Assembly: GCA_014084085.1 (NCBI GenBank)
Contig: NPFB01000049.1
Span: 1,597 to 65,596 of the forward strand
DNA length: 64,000 nucleotides
Reading direction: 5' to 3'
Source: Hondaea fermentalgiana
Taxonomy: Eukaryota > Sar > Bigyra > Thraustochytrida > Thraustochytriidae
Below the pieces are notes generated by a model. The model ran no database searches. It saw only the letters and a list, made by a program, of their open reading frames with translations, and was not told the DNA's origin. Positions within the stretch are counted from its first letter, which is position 1. Each line of letters begins with the position of its first letter. This document shows, one piece after another, positions 9,371 to 20,686 of the stretch. The translations under genes were made by a program, and so were the position numbers.

Positions 9371-10081
9371 GATTGATAGCGTTGCCTCCTTGGCCGGGAC
9401 TTATTGTGCTTCTCTATGTCCAGCAATACGAGGCCACGAGCGCCAACGCAAAGGGTAAGTTCCTTTGGATGACGTGCAGCGAGCGTCAACGCGAAAAAAG
9501 GATTGCAGTCTTCTCTTGAGCTGGATATCAGCTCGATCAATCCGCAGTCTCTGCAGCGTGTTCGTTTCCTTTTATTTATTTGTCTGATTGTCTTCTTGTT
9601 TGGCGCCGCCGCGAGTGCCGGCTCCTTCTTCTTTTTCTTCTTCTTTAAGCTCCAATCCTTTAATTTTCTCTCCAGGACAGTCTTTGCAAGATGAGATAAA
9701 ACAAAGGTGTATGTATGCCCGTGCAGGCGACTTCCTTTGCTGCCTTCCCTCTAAAACCAAGTAGGTCCGAAAATTAGCAAGGTTGCGACCGAGACCGGAT
9801 GAACGGATGTGTGCGCAACCCAAATTTGCACAAAACAAAAATGGGTTGCGCGGACAGGAACATGAGAATCGGGGCAAGAATCCGCGCTTGGCTTCGAGTC
9901 GTCTCAACAAGCGAGACGACATTGCACGGAGCGAGAGCCGTGCCGTAGCTTGGTGCGTTCAAACAGCGTGCTAGCGCGCAGCGGGTCCACCGGTCGAGTG
10001 CAGCTAGGTCACGCTGAACGCGCTTTTGTACGGCGTACATTTTTCTCCTGCGTCAGTCTTGTGCGAGTGGGGCCAAGACAA
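9371..10081. other. Divergent intergenic region between CFAP299 and the EF-hand gene
   Basis: This 711-bp region between two head-to-head genes probably holds both promoters and leaders. It has a pyrimidine-rich tract around 9625-9650. The EF-hand frame is open upstream to an ATG at 9950, but the segment before 10082 looks non-conserved. No RNA gene is seen. Confidence 0.5.
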
Positions 10082-11518
10082 ATGTCGAGGCAACTGGCTT
10101 CACCCCGGAAACCGAGTTTGCGCGGGCCATCAAGTTTGCGCGGAGCACCACAAAATGCGAAAGATTCAGGCACCGAGGATGATCTTGACGAGGAAAAGGA
10201 GCCGGTGATGACAAAAGGCATGCGTGCCGAATTGGGTCCAAACTTGAAAATGTACAAGGCCGTGCGCCCTCAGTCTCCCGCAAGGTTGACAAGCCGTACT
10301 GACACCAAGGATCTTCGACGTCGACGCCATGTGATGCTCCGTCGCCAGCAAGAGATTCATCAGCAGCACCAAAAGCTACTTCGGGAGCACGGTCCAGCTT
10401 CGACGTCTTCCTCGCTTTTGCCGCAAGAAGCAGTCGTGTCGCGCTTCACGCAAAACTGGAGGCAGGCCGTTGAGTCAGGATCGAAAATTGCAGTCGGGAC
10501 ACCTCCTAGTTCAGCGGGTGAGAGAAGACGACGCGCGATTCGCAAGCATTCGCAGCTCCAGAGGCGAGATATGGCAGCAGTTGAGAAACCAAACCATCTC
10601 GCCTCGGAAATAAGCGCCGTACATGGGTTTTTACGGCAACAAAATGTGCGCAAGCTTATCCGCTCGACAAATTATACCGAGCGAGAACTCTACAAACTTT
10701 TTAACCGCTTTAAGGCCCTCACAGCCCTGTCTTCTTCCACAGAAGGAATTGACAAGGACACCTTTCGGCGTGGTGTGCCTATGCTCAGTGTCGAGGACAA
10801 TCTCTTTGTGGATCGCGTCTTTGAGGTGCTCGATGAGGATGGTACGTTTGTCTCGTGTGTTGGATGTAGTCAAGAAAAAAAAATCAAGACAAGAGAACAC
10901 TAACACCCCGGAATGTGTCCAGGTTCGGGTATTATTGACTGGAGTGAATTTGTCGAGGCCATGTCTTCCCTGGAAAAGGGTTCGCGCGAAAAGCGCACGG
11001 ATTTCTTATTTCGCGTTTACGATATTGACAAAGACGGAGGCATCACACGCGACGAACTGGGGCAATGTAAGTTTTTATTTGATGGAGAGCGCAAAAATGG
11101 AGGAGGTCGAGGAGGTCGAGGAGGTCGAAGAAGTCGAGAAGGAATAAGAGTCAGAGCGTGCGATGCTAACTTTGAATTTTTAACTCTTTTTGTTCTTGTT
11201 CTATTTCATTTCTTTTCGTTTCTTTTCTTCTCTTCTTTTCATCTCTCACGTTTGTGGTGTTCTATAGTCTTTCTGAGCAGTCTCATGGTCGAGGTGGACG
11301 ACACGATTCGGGAAGTCTCTGATTATTTTGTTGAGCAAGTCTTTTCCGAGATTGATCTCGACAAGAACGGATCAATGACAGTCGATGAAGCGATCGAATA
11401 CATTCGCCAACACCCTGAAGCCAAGGACATTTTTGGAATGTTCGGCCGAAGCATGACCTCGGATGCAGACACCAACGCTGGCGATTTTCTGAGCCAACGA
11501 ACGCGTCGTAAACAGTAG
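10082..11518 (+). CDS. Three-EF-hand calcium-binding protein (calaxin/EFCAB-like), spliced
   Basis: I model exons 10082-10841, 10923-11066 and 11268-11518, joined across GT-AG introns of 81 and 201 bp, to give 384 residues. The joins rebuild family features. Exon 1 plus exon 2 restores a full EF loop D-E-D-G-S-G-I-I-D-W-S-E. Exon 2 plus exon 3 gives D-E-L-G-Q-F-F-L-S-S-L directly after the second loop D-I-D-K-D-G-G-I-T-R-D-E. The third loop is D-L-D-K-N-G-S-M-T-V-D-E. All three keep canonical Ca-binding positions. The N-terminal ~200 residues are basic and low in domain content. A segment N-Y-T-E-R-E-L-Y-K-L-F precedes the EF hands, as in calaxin/EFCAB1 and calcineurin-B-like proteins. Position beside CFAP299 suits an axonemal calcium sensor, but that is inference. 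The exact orthologue is uncertain, and the start could be the ATG at 9950. Confidence 0.8.
11102..11140 (+). repeat. 9-bp minisatellite in intron 2 of the EF-hand gene
   Basis: Four near-perfect GAGGTCGAG units lie in the first quarter of the intron, followed further on by a long pyrimidine-rich tract leading to the TATAG acceptor. Confidence 0.85.
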
Positions 11519-11668
11519 ACATTGCCGAATTGTAGGAGCGTGTGTGTATTCGCCATCAAAGTAAAGGAATAGGATAGTAGAAAAAAAAGACTTTAACAAT
11601 TTCCTCTCCCCAAACAAAGAAGAAGGAGGAGATCAAGATTCGGTTGAGCTGGGTGTGTATGGCCTAGC

Positions 11669-11995
11669 CTAGGCCAGGAGGGCTGCAATGGCCTCCTTGA
11701 TCTTGTCCTCCGAGGCACCCAAGACTCTTTTGATCTCCGTGCCGCTCTTGAAGGCAATGAAAGTGGGCATCGCGGTGATCTTAAGATTCGCCGCCGTCTC
11801 CTCCGCCTCGTCGACGTCGACCTTGCAGAAGAAGATGCTGGGGTTCTCCTTTGCGAGCTCCTTGACCTTGGGCGCGATCATCTTGCACGGTCCGCACCAC
11901 TCGGCGTGAAAGTCGACGAGGACGAGCTCGTTCTCCTTGAGGATGTCGTCGAGCTTTCCGTCCTCGGTGATGTTGAGCATTTCGTCACCCGACAT
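11669..11995 (-). CDS. Thioredoxin, cytosolic type
   Basis: A 108-residue thioredoxin with the redox site W-C-G-P-C (C34, C37), the preceding V-D-F-H-A-E strand, the cis-Pro motif A-M-P-T-F and the terminal helix. It is a disulfide reductase that normally works with thioredoxin reductase. The start at M-S-G-D-E-M (11995) gives the standard length. The frame remains open upstream to 12184, but that extension is translated from a (CGTG)n microsatellite (repeated T-H-A-R) and reads as leader. I see no convincing targeting peptide from the chosen start, so a cytosolic location is likely. Confidence 0.96.
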   Translation of the reverse strand: MSGDEMLNITEDGKLDDILKENELVLVDFHAEWCGPCKMIAPKVKELAKENPSIFFCKVDVDEAEETAANLKITAMPTFIAFKSGTEIKRVLGASEDKIKEAIAALLA

Positions 11996-12055
11996 GGTTG
12001 CTTGGTCTCTTACGCTTTGCGCGTGTGCGGTGGGTCGGGCGGGCGCGGCGGAGGC

Positions 12056-12103
<48 letters not shown>

Positions 12104-12748
12104 GGGGGAGCGGTGTCTGAGCGTCCGGTACGCGTTTCGGGTTTGCCCGCTGCTGCAGGCTGCTGCAAATATCCGCCGCCTCAAGATCCCGTTGCCACTT
12201 ATCTATCTACAAGTATACTTGTCGATCCTTTTCTATTTATTCTCCGCGTTCTCCAAACCCGCTTTTCCTCGGGATTATTCTTGTTCTCCAATGGCAACGA
12301 GCAAGTAGCCTGAGCCTAGAAGGCCTGCGGTGGGACGCCCTGCAGCAGCCACTGCACAGCAGCTGGCTGTGCTTGGACGCCGCTGGCTCCGCAGGCTCCG
12401 CTGGCTCGCGCTGCGGACGGCCGCACGCTGACGCTGGCCCGGCGGCGCTTCGTTCTCCCGGCAGGGCCTGGCGGCGCCACATCATCGGCAGCGGAGGCGG
12501 CGGGCTGTAGCCCACGAGTGGCGCACCCGGCTGGCCGGCAGCAGCAGCAGCAGCCAGAGCGAACTGGACTCGTCCCGGTGCAGCGATGGGCCGCGTAAAC
12601 GTCCCGTCACACAGCTGCGGGTTGGCGCGTCGTCATGATCGGGCGATGGTCGATCATCTGGCCGGCGTGCGGACGAGCGGGAGATCGAGGTCCTGAGGCG
12701 GCGCCAACGTCCAGGGCCGCGGAGCTGCATTCGTAGTCGGCAGCGGCA
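11996..12748. other. Intergenic: thioredoxin leader and 3' flank of the TPR-IQ-LRR gene
   Basis: Both flanking genes are on the minus strand, so this holds the thioredoxin promoter and leader and the upstream gene's 3' end. It contains a (CGTG)n tract and a GC-rich block (12310-12740) with CTGG/CTCC-rich repeats. Short frames there are compositional and I do not support a gene. Confidence 0.55.
12057..12102. repeat. (CGTG)n microsatellite
   Basis: About eleven uninterrupted CGTG units lie roughly 60 bp upstream of the thioredoxin start codon. Confidence 0.95.
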
Positions 12749-14126
12749 TCAAGCAGCGAAAGCCCCGCGCGGACGGAGCGATGCTTGTGGGTGCGCCTTG
12801 ACCGAGCGCAAGGCCCAGGGCTGCGAAAGGTACGGGCTGGTTCTGGAACGCGGCTTTTTCACGGGCCCAAGCTGCAAGAGCGCCTTGGAGGGACGCGAGA
12901 AAGGCGGACCCTGAATCTGAAGCCGCGGATTGGCACCGTCCTCGCCGGCGACATCGGAAGCAGGGTCCGCTTCGTCGTCGGGCCCCTCCGACACGAAGGC
13001 ACACGCAGCCGAGGCCGAGGTCAGCGGATTGCGGACCTCGGGCAACAGATGGCTCGAAGCCTTGTTTGATCCCATGTACTCACGGATCTCTTCGTGAAGA
13101 CGCGATCCGAACGGATTTGCAGATGCCGTAATCCGCAGAACGCGCCGATGCTTGCGAGAGGCTCGCAAACAACGGATTATGGCGCTGCCGCCACAGGTGG
13201 TGATGAAGTTCGCGTCAAGTCGCAGTAAATGGAGTCCTCTCACGGCCTTGACACCTGCGCAGGTTGATTGCAGCGCGCGGACAAGCGTTGCAGCGCCCTC
13301 GCTCGCAATGCGATTGTCGCGAAGATCAAGTTCCTCGAGCGTTTCGTTCCGCGGGAAGATGGCGCCGAGCGCGGCGGCGCCCGCGTCCCGGATCCGATTC
13401 TGCTCCAAATGGAGTCTTCGAAGCTTGGTATTCAGCTCGAGACCTTCCACAAGAGCAATCACAGCCACGTCACCGAGACCTGTGTTTCGCAAGCTGAGTT
13501 CCTCGAGTCGACTGTACCTGCCAAAGAAGAAGTCCCCGACTGCTTTGACGATGGGCAAGGTCCCTTCGTCCTGAAGCTCTGGCTGCTCATCGATCATGAG
13601 ACGGCGAAATCTGAAATTGTGACACCGCATCATCTCCGCAATGGCTGTTGTTCCAAGCACGCCGAGTTCGGAGCCTGCTCCAAGGCCAATCTCGGTCACC
13701 GTCTCGTTTGTTTGCAAAATGTTTGCAATCTCCGTTGCTCCGCGTGGGCCAAGCGCGAGGTGCTGTGTCCAGATGCATTCTGCTTGCCGGTGATTCTCCA
13801 CGAGCCACTCCTTTAGCGTCTTGACAGTGACATTTGGATCAGGTGCAACATTCACAAACGCTACGCGAGAGCGTACGGAGGTTTTGTGCGTTTGCGAGGC
13901 TCGACGTTGTTTTGGCGCTTGTTGAATTTCCCCTTGCACTTGGGGATTCTTTTCGATCGTGATGCACGTAGGCGCTGAACCCGGTCGCGCGTCTTGAGGC
14001 GCAATTTTCTCAATGTCTGAAGTCTTTGCAAGCGCAGAGTTTGGCCGCTGCGCTTCGTGGGGGTTCTCCGTTTCCTTGGCGGCCACTTGCTCTGTTGGGT
14101 GTGGTTGTTCTTGTTGTTTTTGTTTT

Positions 14127-14169
<43 letters not shown>

Positions 14170-15997
14170 TCTGGTGGGGATGGTGATCATGATCTGAAGG
14201 GATGTGCGAATGCAGAGCGTCAAGCATGGAAGCGAAGGGCGTGTTTGATGTCTGCAAAGTGCGCCTGAAGCGTGTCATGCCGCGGCGAAACCCAGGAAAG
14301 GCAGTACGGCACAAGTACGCTCGGAATGCAGTTTGAATACGGGTAGTCGATGCACCACGTAGGCCCTTGTACCATTTTCGCTTAAGATATCCCCGCGCAA
14401 TTCGCTGCATGGCGCGTGCGCCGCGAAAGTTAGCAAGATCGACGTGGAAATCCTTGCGCGCTCGAAAGCCGCGCCAGATGCGCTGAATGTGGCGCGCAGC
14501 GTCGCGCCGACGCCTCGCAATACGAGCGCGACGCCGACCTGCGAATCCGCGGCAGATCTTTTGCATTTTTGTGGCGCCCCGCTCGCGCATGCGCTCCGTG
14601 TAAGTGCGACGCAGGTCCGCAAGCTCAATTCTGGCAAGCGCACTACGCACAAAACACTGTATTGTTCTTGCCGCAGCGAACTGCTTTTTTCGAGCGTTCA
14701 AGTCCATCCGAGCCCTTGCGCATCTCCAGAACCGTTGCAAGGTTTCCGTGGCCGCTGTTTCCAGGAGAAAGCGCTGATATGCGGCCCATTCCGCGGCGAT
14801 TTGATCGCGCCTTCGTTGTGCCTTTGCACGACCTTGCACGCCCCGTGCAACAGTGCGTTGGATCTCGATGGCCGCGGCGTGACGTCTTGCACGTTCGGCG
14901 ACGACGCGACGCTTGTGCTCCGCAGCATAGCGACGTCCCCAGCGACCTCGGAGCAAGGCTTGAACCTTGGTGATGGTGGCCTCTTCGAGGGCAATGTGAG
15001 CGCCCCAACCTTGCGGATCCCACATTCCGAGACGAGCTCGGAGACTGAGGTCAAATGGCTGCATATAATACAGGGTGGCACATGCCTGAACAGCGGCATC
15101 GACTTCGCCCATAACGTAGCTAAGTTCGGCAAATTGCATCCAGAGTGCCGGATCTTGCTGACCACTTTCTGTCCACAGCCCCTTTGTATAAAAGTCGAGG
15201 GCGAAAACGAGGTCCCCACAAGCACGGCATCGTGCGGCAAGCGAGGTCCATGTCTCTGGATCGGCCTTCCATTCTGCAAACGTAATGTGCTTGGGCTGCT
15301 GCTTGAGCGGAGAATGGAGCAAGTCGAGCTGAGGCTGTCCGGTTGCGTCGCCTGGGCTGACACCAGGACTCCTTGGATCGGCTCCGCTTGACTCTTCAGT
15401 AGAGGCAAACTTGACCTTGCCAGCCTCCCGTGCCTTTTTGAAAGCGTGCTTGAAGGCTTCCTTACCCATGCGCTTTCCATCCCTTGTGCCTGCGTACTCG
15501 TAACAGACGCCCAAGATGAGCAAGATGTCTGCCTCTTCGTATGGTGCTGGGGGATCATCCATGACTTCTTGGAGAAGGTCTGTGCATTCATCGACCAAAT
15601 CGCAGCGACGATAGGCTTGGGCGGCCTTGATGCGAAGACTTGAATCCTCAACAAAGGTCGGGTATTCCAGAAAAAAGCTCTTGTACTTGGCTACGCAAGC
15701 TTCGTACGCGCCTGAGAGCGCGAGGACTTCGCACTCGACGAGGCCGAGGCCCACGACAACTTTTGGCTTTTTCGCATCTTGAAGTCCCTTCGCGACGGCG
15801 TCGCGTGCAGCTTCGAGACGATGCTTTGCGAATGTTTCTTTGTAAAGTCCGAGCTCAGCAAGAGCTCGGGTTTTCCAAAACGCGCTCGTTGGTTTTTGAC
15901 TAGCACATTTGATTCGGGCAACATCGAGGCAAGAAAGTGCTTCTTCGTATCGTCCTTCCGCGACGGCTGTTGCGGCGCTCCGCACGTGCTCCTGCAT
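12749..15997 (-). CDS. TPR - multiple IQ - poly-Gln - leucine-rich repeat protein
   Basis: From the ATG at 15997 the protein has about 1,082 residues. Residues 1-330 carry TPR-like helical pairs (R-Y-E-E-A-L-S-C-L-D, A-Y-E-A-C-V-A-K-Y, F-A-L-D-F-Y-T-K-G). About eight IQ motifs follow at ~350-560 (for example I-Q-R-T-V-A-R-G, M-Q-K-I-C-R-G-F-A-G-R-R, I-Q-R-I-W-R-G-F-R-A-R), expected to bind calmodulin-like proteins. A poly-Gln tract comes next, then ribonuclease-inhibitor-type LRRs (L-E-E-L-S-L-R-N-T-G-L-G, L-R-R-L-H-L-E-Q-N-R-I, L-E-E-L-D-L-R-D-N-R-I) at ~700-950. No catalytic domain is seen, so a scaffold role is likely, and this layout is common among axonemal and centrosomal proteins. The upstream open frame to 16255 contains simple Ser-Leu repeats and is probably leader. 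Confidence 0.85.
14128..14168. repeat. (CTG/CAG)n triplet tract encoding poly-Gln
   Basis: About 13 CTG triplets on the + strand are read as CAG (Gln) in the minus-strand TPR-IQ-LRR gene. They lie in the linker between the IQ and LRR regions. Confidence 0.95.
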
Positions 15998-16526
15998 TAT
16001 GCTAGGTGTAGTCTGTTTCGCGTCGCCTGTCGCGAGCCACGCGTTCGAGAGTGACAGCGAGAGAGAGAGCGTGTGCGATCTGGCTTCAGCTGGTCGTTCG
16101 TGGGAGCAAGAGCTTGCGCGACCTTGCGCCCGCCGGCACGCTTTTCGCGCTCGGCCTATTCGGCAATCAAGCTTTTGAGTTCGCTCCCATCTCGCGCCTT
16201 GGTCTCTGGTCCTCAAAGTGGGACTCTGTCCCGCGCGCGCACTCACGCAAAACAAAACAGGTGTGTTCTAGTTCGCGCAACCCATTTTTAGTTTTTAATG
16301 AAGGTACACACCTACTTCCTTGATAATAAGTAAGAGGAGCGACGATGACTTTGTGGCTTTTGCTGGGCAATGCTTGCAGCAAGCCTTCGAAACGGCCTGC
16401 ATAACAAGCACTTTCTTGACGAAGTCTAAATCGATGTCTTCCTTTGTGGGTTTGTTTTTGAGACAGCCTGGCTGAAATACTGTACAAAATGATTGTGTGT
16501 TGAGCTTCTACCTGCCTGGCCTCGAC
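15998..16526. other. Intergenic between TPR-IQ-LRR gene and MFS gene
   Basis: Both genes are on the minus strand, so this is the leader/promoter of the TPR-IQ-LRR gene plus the 3' flank of the MFS gene. It contains a short GAGA-rich run near 16060 and no supported gene. Confidence 0.5.
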
Positions 16527-18317
16527 CTAAATGACGCCCTCCGGAGGTCTCGCATCGAGGAGCGGCGAGGAGGAAAAGATAGACTTATCAGAAGGCGCAC
16601 TGTCGAACTCGGGATCTTGTGGATTGCGTGTAAACGCAGAGGTGTTGAAGGAATGGCGACGTGCAGCAAGGTCGGACTCCTCGACTAGGGGCGTGTTGAA
16701 GGTGGAAACTCGAAGCATCATGGCAAGGACAGCCCCAATGCAAAAGACGCCGGAGAAAACAAAGCATGTAACATTGAAACCGTAGTGATCGAGAGAAGCG
16801 ACCACAAAAGGGGCGACGATGGGCGCGAAGCGATGGTGCGCTTGGCAAATCCCAAAGCTCGTGACACGCACAGCCGTCGGAAAGGCCTCTGGCGTGTAGA
16901 GGTAGAGCGTCATGATGATGACCTGCTCGGTAAGTTGAATGGCAAAGGCAAGCGCAAAGAGCGCGCCAAGCGAGACATAAGAGAAGAAGCCGAGCAAAAG
17001 GAGACAGAGCGCGCTGAGCAAGAAGCCAACGCGCATTTGAATGCGCCGACCAAAGTGGCGCACCATAAATACCTGCAAAAGGGTCCCCGCGAGGATTCCC
17101 GAGGCCTGTACGAGTGCAATCGTGTAGACAATGTTGGTGCTGTCTGGAAAGAATCTTCGCGCGTGGATCGGAATCCAGGCGCTGAGGACACTGGCAAAAG
17201 CATTGAGAAACCAGCAGCCCGCGAGGGGAATGAGGGTAACGAGAACCGGGGCCCGCATAATGTCTCCATAGCCAAAACAGTTGCGCGCTGATTCATGGCG
17301 ACGCCGATCGTGGTGCATGACGTTAAGGGTTGCGGCATTGAAGTAGCGTGGTAGGGCTTTGCCATTAAAGTTCGCGACAAAGTCCACGGCTTTGACGCAT
17401 TCGTAGTACTGATGGCGCATGATGAAAAATCGCGGAGACTCGGGCACGAAGATGAGCATGACAAGAACTGGGACGGAGACCAGGGCCGCGAGGCGGATGA
17501 GCCAGCGCCATCCGAGGTAGGGAACGACGGCCCAGGAGAGCCCAGCAATGGACAGGGCCCCGACGCCAAAGCCGACGCCGCACCACATTGTGTACACGCC
17601 GCGCTCCTCGTGCGCGAGAAATTCCACGAGCAGTGTCGTGGAGGTGACGATGTTGCCTCCATAGCCAAATCCCAAGGTCATGCGCAAGATGGAGAGCGAG
17701 ATAATGTTTTGGGCGAACGATGACAGGAAACCAAAGAGTGCGCAAATAGCCAGACTCGCGATGAGCGTCTTGCGCCGACCGACACTGTCGGAAAGATTGC
17801 CGAAGACGAGGGCCCCCACCAGCATGCCAACGTTTGTTAAAGAGGGCATAAGGGCCAGCTGTTGCTCCGTGAGACCAAATTCTTGCATGAGACTCGGGTA
17901 CAGCAGTCCCATCATCATGGTTTCTGCGGCGTCGACAAAGTTCACAAGGGCGCATAAGACTGTGAGCAGGGCCTGAAACTTTCCTGTAACATCCTCGAGC
18001 GCTCGGTCGAGCAGTCTGTAGCCGTAGTCGGCGGGCGTGTCGTTTTCTTTGAGATCCGGCGCCTCGTCGCTATTATGGCTACCAAAGCCTCTCGGGTTTT
18101 CGAGGCTCCCACTCCATTCCGCGTCTGCGAAGATAAGGTCGCGCACACGGCCGGCGCTAGGGCTTGGCCAGTCCTCTTCTCCGTCGATACCATCGCGTAC
18201 TTCTGCTTCGCCTTCGTCGTTGACGTTGTCGTCGTCGTCGTCGTCAAAGGAGTGGAGAAGTCCTTGTCCCTCGTCGCGGCTTCCGCCGAGGCTCGCGTGC
18301 AGCCTCCCCTCGTGCAT
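16527..18317 (-). CDS. Major facilitator superfamily transporter, SVOP/SV2-like
   Basis: A 596-residue protein with a ~115-residue acidic cytosolic N-terminus (run of Asp at ~25-32) and about twelve transmembrane helices. MFS signatures are present. G-N-L-S-D-S-V-G-R-R-K-T lies in the TM2-TM3 loop, P-E-S-P-R-F-F after TM6 is typical of sugar-porter/SVOP-type carriers, and F-M-V-R-H-F-G-R-R lies in the TM8-TM9 loop. It is a proton-coupled or facilitative organic-solute carrier by family, but the substrate cannot be read from the sequence. The tail after TM12 is Ser-rich and hydrophilic. An in-frame Met nearer TM1 is absent, so the start at 18317 is kept. Confidence 0.9.
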   Translation of the reverse strand: MHEGRLHASLGGSRDEGQGLLHSFDDDDDDNVNDEGEAEVRDGIDGEEDWPSPSAGRVRDLIFADAEWSGSLENPRGFGSHNSDEAPDLKENDTPADYGYRLLDRALEDVTGKFQALLTVLCALVNFVDAAETMMMGLLYPSLMQEFGLTEQQLALMPSLTNVGMLVGALVFGNLSDSVGRRKTLIASLAICALFGFLSSFAQNIISLSILRMTLGFGYGGNIVTSTTLLVEFLAHEERGVYTMWCGVGFGVGALSIAGLSWAVVPYLGWRWLIRLAALVSVPVLVMLIFVPESPRFFIMRHQYYECVKAVDFVANFNGKALPRYFNAATLNVMHHDRRRHESARNCFGYGDIMRAPVLVTLIPLAGCWFLNAFASVLSAWIPIHARRFFPDSTNIVYTIALVQASGILAGTLLQVFMVRHFGRRIQMRVGFLLSALCLLLLGFFSYVSLGALFALAFAIQLTEQVIIMTLYLYTPEAFPTAVRVTSFGICQAHHRFAPIVAPFVVASLDHYGFNVTCFVFSGVFCIGAVLAMMLRVSTFNTPLVEESDLAARRHSFNTSAFTRNPQDPEFDSAPSDKSIFSSSPLLDARPPEGVI

Positions 18318-19628
18318 TATTGCGTCGCGATATGCCTACCTGCCTACCTTCCTGGCTGGCTGGCCCACCCGGCCCCGCCCCGCCCCGCCCGCCTGCGCGC
18401 GCGCGCGCGACCCGGCGTCTGTGCACTGCCCGCAAACGTCGGGCTTCCGCCCATCAAAAAAGAGAAGATCGAGCAATCGATTCGAAGAGTTCGCCTCCTT
18501 TCGGACACCCTTTCGGACGCCGACCCGCGTCCAAAACCCTATGGCTCGCCAGCACCCCCCTCCCCGAGCGCTCTGTCTGCTCTAACCCCGGGCGCGGGTC
18601 TTCCGGGGAGGGGTGTCTCCAGAGTCTCGTTATTTCCCCGACGCAAGAAACACCGGCCCTGCTTCTTCCCCGGGCGCCGGGGAAACCCCGCGCATTTCAA
18701 CATCCACCATGGCCAGCGGCATCCTTCTCCTCCTGCTTCTACGCACTACGTTTACTACTACCTGACCGTGCTGCCGAGATGCAACAACACAACATCCATG
18801 GCCATCGTCCCGGCAGCGGCAGCCGCAGCGGGCTCGATCCGGCCGGGGAGGTCCGCGATGCCGCTCGCGGTGCGTGGGTAGGTGTCTGCGTGCGTGCGTG
18901 CGTGCGTGCGAGCCCGCGTCCGAGCTTGCGTCGCAGGTGGTCCGCGAAGGCCCGTGCGCCGGGAAGACCACGAGCGAAGGAACGAACGACGCCCGCGTGA
19001 GCAGCCAGCTGCAGCAAGCTGCAGCGACCAGCGGCAGCGCGTGACGTGACTGACACTGAGCGGAGCGGAGCGACCGACGTGTGTTCTGCGCACCGCGAGA
19101 GGAGGCGCACGACCGCAGCGCGCGAAGCCAAGCGCGGCGGCCTGACTGAGCCAGCAGCTGCAGCCGGAAAGGAAAAGAAGTTTCAAACGCGCTCGCTCCC
19201 TGGCGGCCTTGCCTTCATCTTTTACCCCCGAGGCTGAGAGCCAGGACGCGCGAGTTCGAAGTTCGCGGCTGCGGCTGCGTCCCCTCGCTCCGCGCGAGCG
19301 CGCCCGACCGCCTTCGCCTTTTGCGCGTGCAGCAGCCAGCCGCGAGCGCGCCCCCATGGGTTCGAAAATCCAACCATTCTCGCGCTCGCTGCGGCCGGCC
19401 GGCCGGCCGGCGCCATGACCAAGGACGAGGACGGATGACGGATGACCCGCGCCGATTTCCGGGCCCTGCCGCAGGCGCCGGCGCCGCTGCCGCCGCTGCG
19501 CCTGCGTAGGACAATCGACGCGCAGCGCAGGGGCTCGCCGCGCTATCTATCTATAGTCGTAGCTGGAGCTGTGCTGCTGCTCTAGTAGTTAGTTTGCTGC
19601 GTAGCTGCGGCTCGGCCGGCTGGGCTTG

Positions 19629-19717
19629 CGTAAGAAAGTAAGAAAGAAAGAAGGAAAGAGTGAAAAGGAAAGAAGGAAAAGAAGGAAAGAAAGGGAAGAA
19701 AGAAGGAAGGAAAGGAG
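19629..19717 (+). repeat. Purine-only tract (GAAA/GGAA)n
   Basis: About 90 bases are almost entirely A and G on the + strand, built from AAAG, GGAA and AAGG units. Such homopurine tracts can form triplex DNA. Confidence 0.85.
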
Positions 19718-20052
19718 GCGCGGCTGCGCTCGCTCGCTCGCTGCCTGTGTCTGTCTGCACTGCGCCGCAGACGCGAGCTGCAGCTGCTGCCGCGTGCAGA
19801 AGATCGCGCGTGCCTGCGGCTCTGCGCTGCGTGCTACGCCGAGCCGTGCTTGCGCGCGCGCGAGGCCGCGAGACCGGCTCGAGAGACTCAGGGCGGCGAG
19901 GGAGCAGCGCTCGCTCGCTTGCGTGCCTGCTTGCTCGCTTGCTTGCAAGCACCGCAGGCAAGTTCGCCACGCGCCCGCGGTCCCGCGAACTCCCGTGTCG
20001 ACGCGGAGAAAGAAATAACTTGCAGCGCCTGCACCTGCTTTCTTTCTTGGCC

Positions 20053-20128
20053 CGCCTCGCCTCGCCTCGCCTCGCCTCGCGGCCGACCTCGCGCCGCGCC
20101 TGCCTGCCTGCCTGCCTGCCTGCCTGCC
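20053..20128 (+). repeat. (CCTCG)n and (CCTG)n microsatellites
   Basis: About five CCTCG units are followed after ~20 bp by about seven CCTG units, all in the leader region of the GAPDH gene. Confidence 0.85.
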
Positions 20129-20686
20129 GCCGCCCCTCGCGATGCGCAGCGGCGCGGTCTCGGGGCGCGAGGCGGGTCCCGCGGGCGAGCGAGCGTGCGA
20201 TTTGGCGACGTGCTGCATCCTCTGCAACTGCAGCGCGGCTGCAGGCGCAGGGGACACAAGCAGCAAGACCGCGCGGTTCTTTGCACGGTGTTAGACCGCG
20301 AGAGAGAGACACAGAGAGAGGCAGAAGCGGAGCAGGAGCAGAAGCACGCAGCGGCGAGGCGCGGCAAACCTGGATCCCCGAAGCCGAGTTGTGTGTCTCA
20401 AGTCGCCCCGAGCCGCGGCCGCACGCCCGCCTGTCTCGCGACAGAACAGCAACGATCTGCGAGCTGCAGCCAGCACAGCCGCCTCTGGTGCCGAGATTGC
20501 TCCACCGAGCGAGGAGAGGACCGCTGCATCTGCCTGCACAACCCAGCATCGATCGGGCTGTAGACAAAACAAGGGAGGCCAGGCGGAACAGTGCAGTGCC
20601 GGTGCACTGCGTTACATTTTAGCAGCCAGGAAGAGCAAGTGAGTGAGTGGCAGGCGCAGGCGCAGCAGCAGCAGCAGCAGTCCTCG

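Larger units (their letters stand above)
18318..20686. other. GC-rich gene-free stretch rich in simple repeats; holds MFS and GAPDH leaders
   Basis: About 2.4 kb separate the divergent MFS (-) and GAPDH (+) genes. Long overlapping open frames occur in several frames on both strands, as expected of GC-rich DNA with few stop codons. Their translations are Arg/Ala/Ser/Pro-rich and domain-free. A minus-strand frame at 18739-19131 begins like a mitochondrial presequence but ends without a domain. Microsatellites include (CGTG)n near 18887-18909, a purine tract at 19629-19717 and CCTCG/CCTG tracts at 20053-20128. The promoters of both flanking genes must lie here. Confidence 0.55.

Noticed and set aside
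12237..13069. Small frames between thioredoxin and the TPR-IQ-LRR gene
   Set aside because: They are compositional, and several overlap the 3' end of the TPR-IQ-LRR gene. No conserved motif is present.
18739..19131. Minus-strand frame beginning like a mitochondrial presequence
   Set aside because: After ~55 residues it runs into a (CGTG)n-derived T-H-A-R stretch and ends without any domain. No splice-joined continuation could be supported.
19551..20622. Overlapping 200-340-codon frames on both strands
   Set aside because: The translations are Arg/Ala/Ser-rich and built from simple repeats (Q-A-G-R, E-A-R-R, S-F-F-L). They are stop-poor GC-rich leader, not genes.
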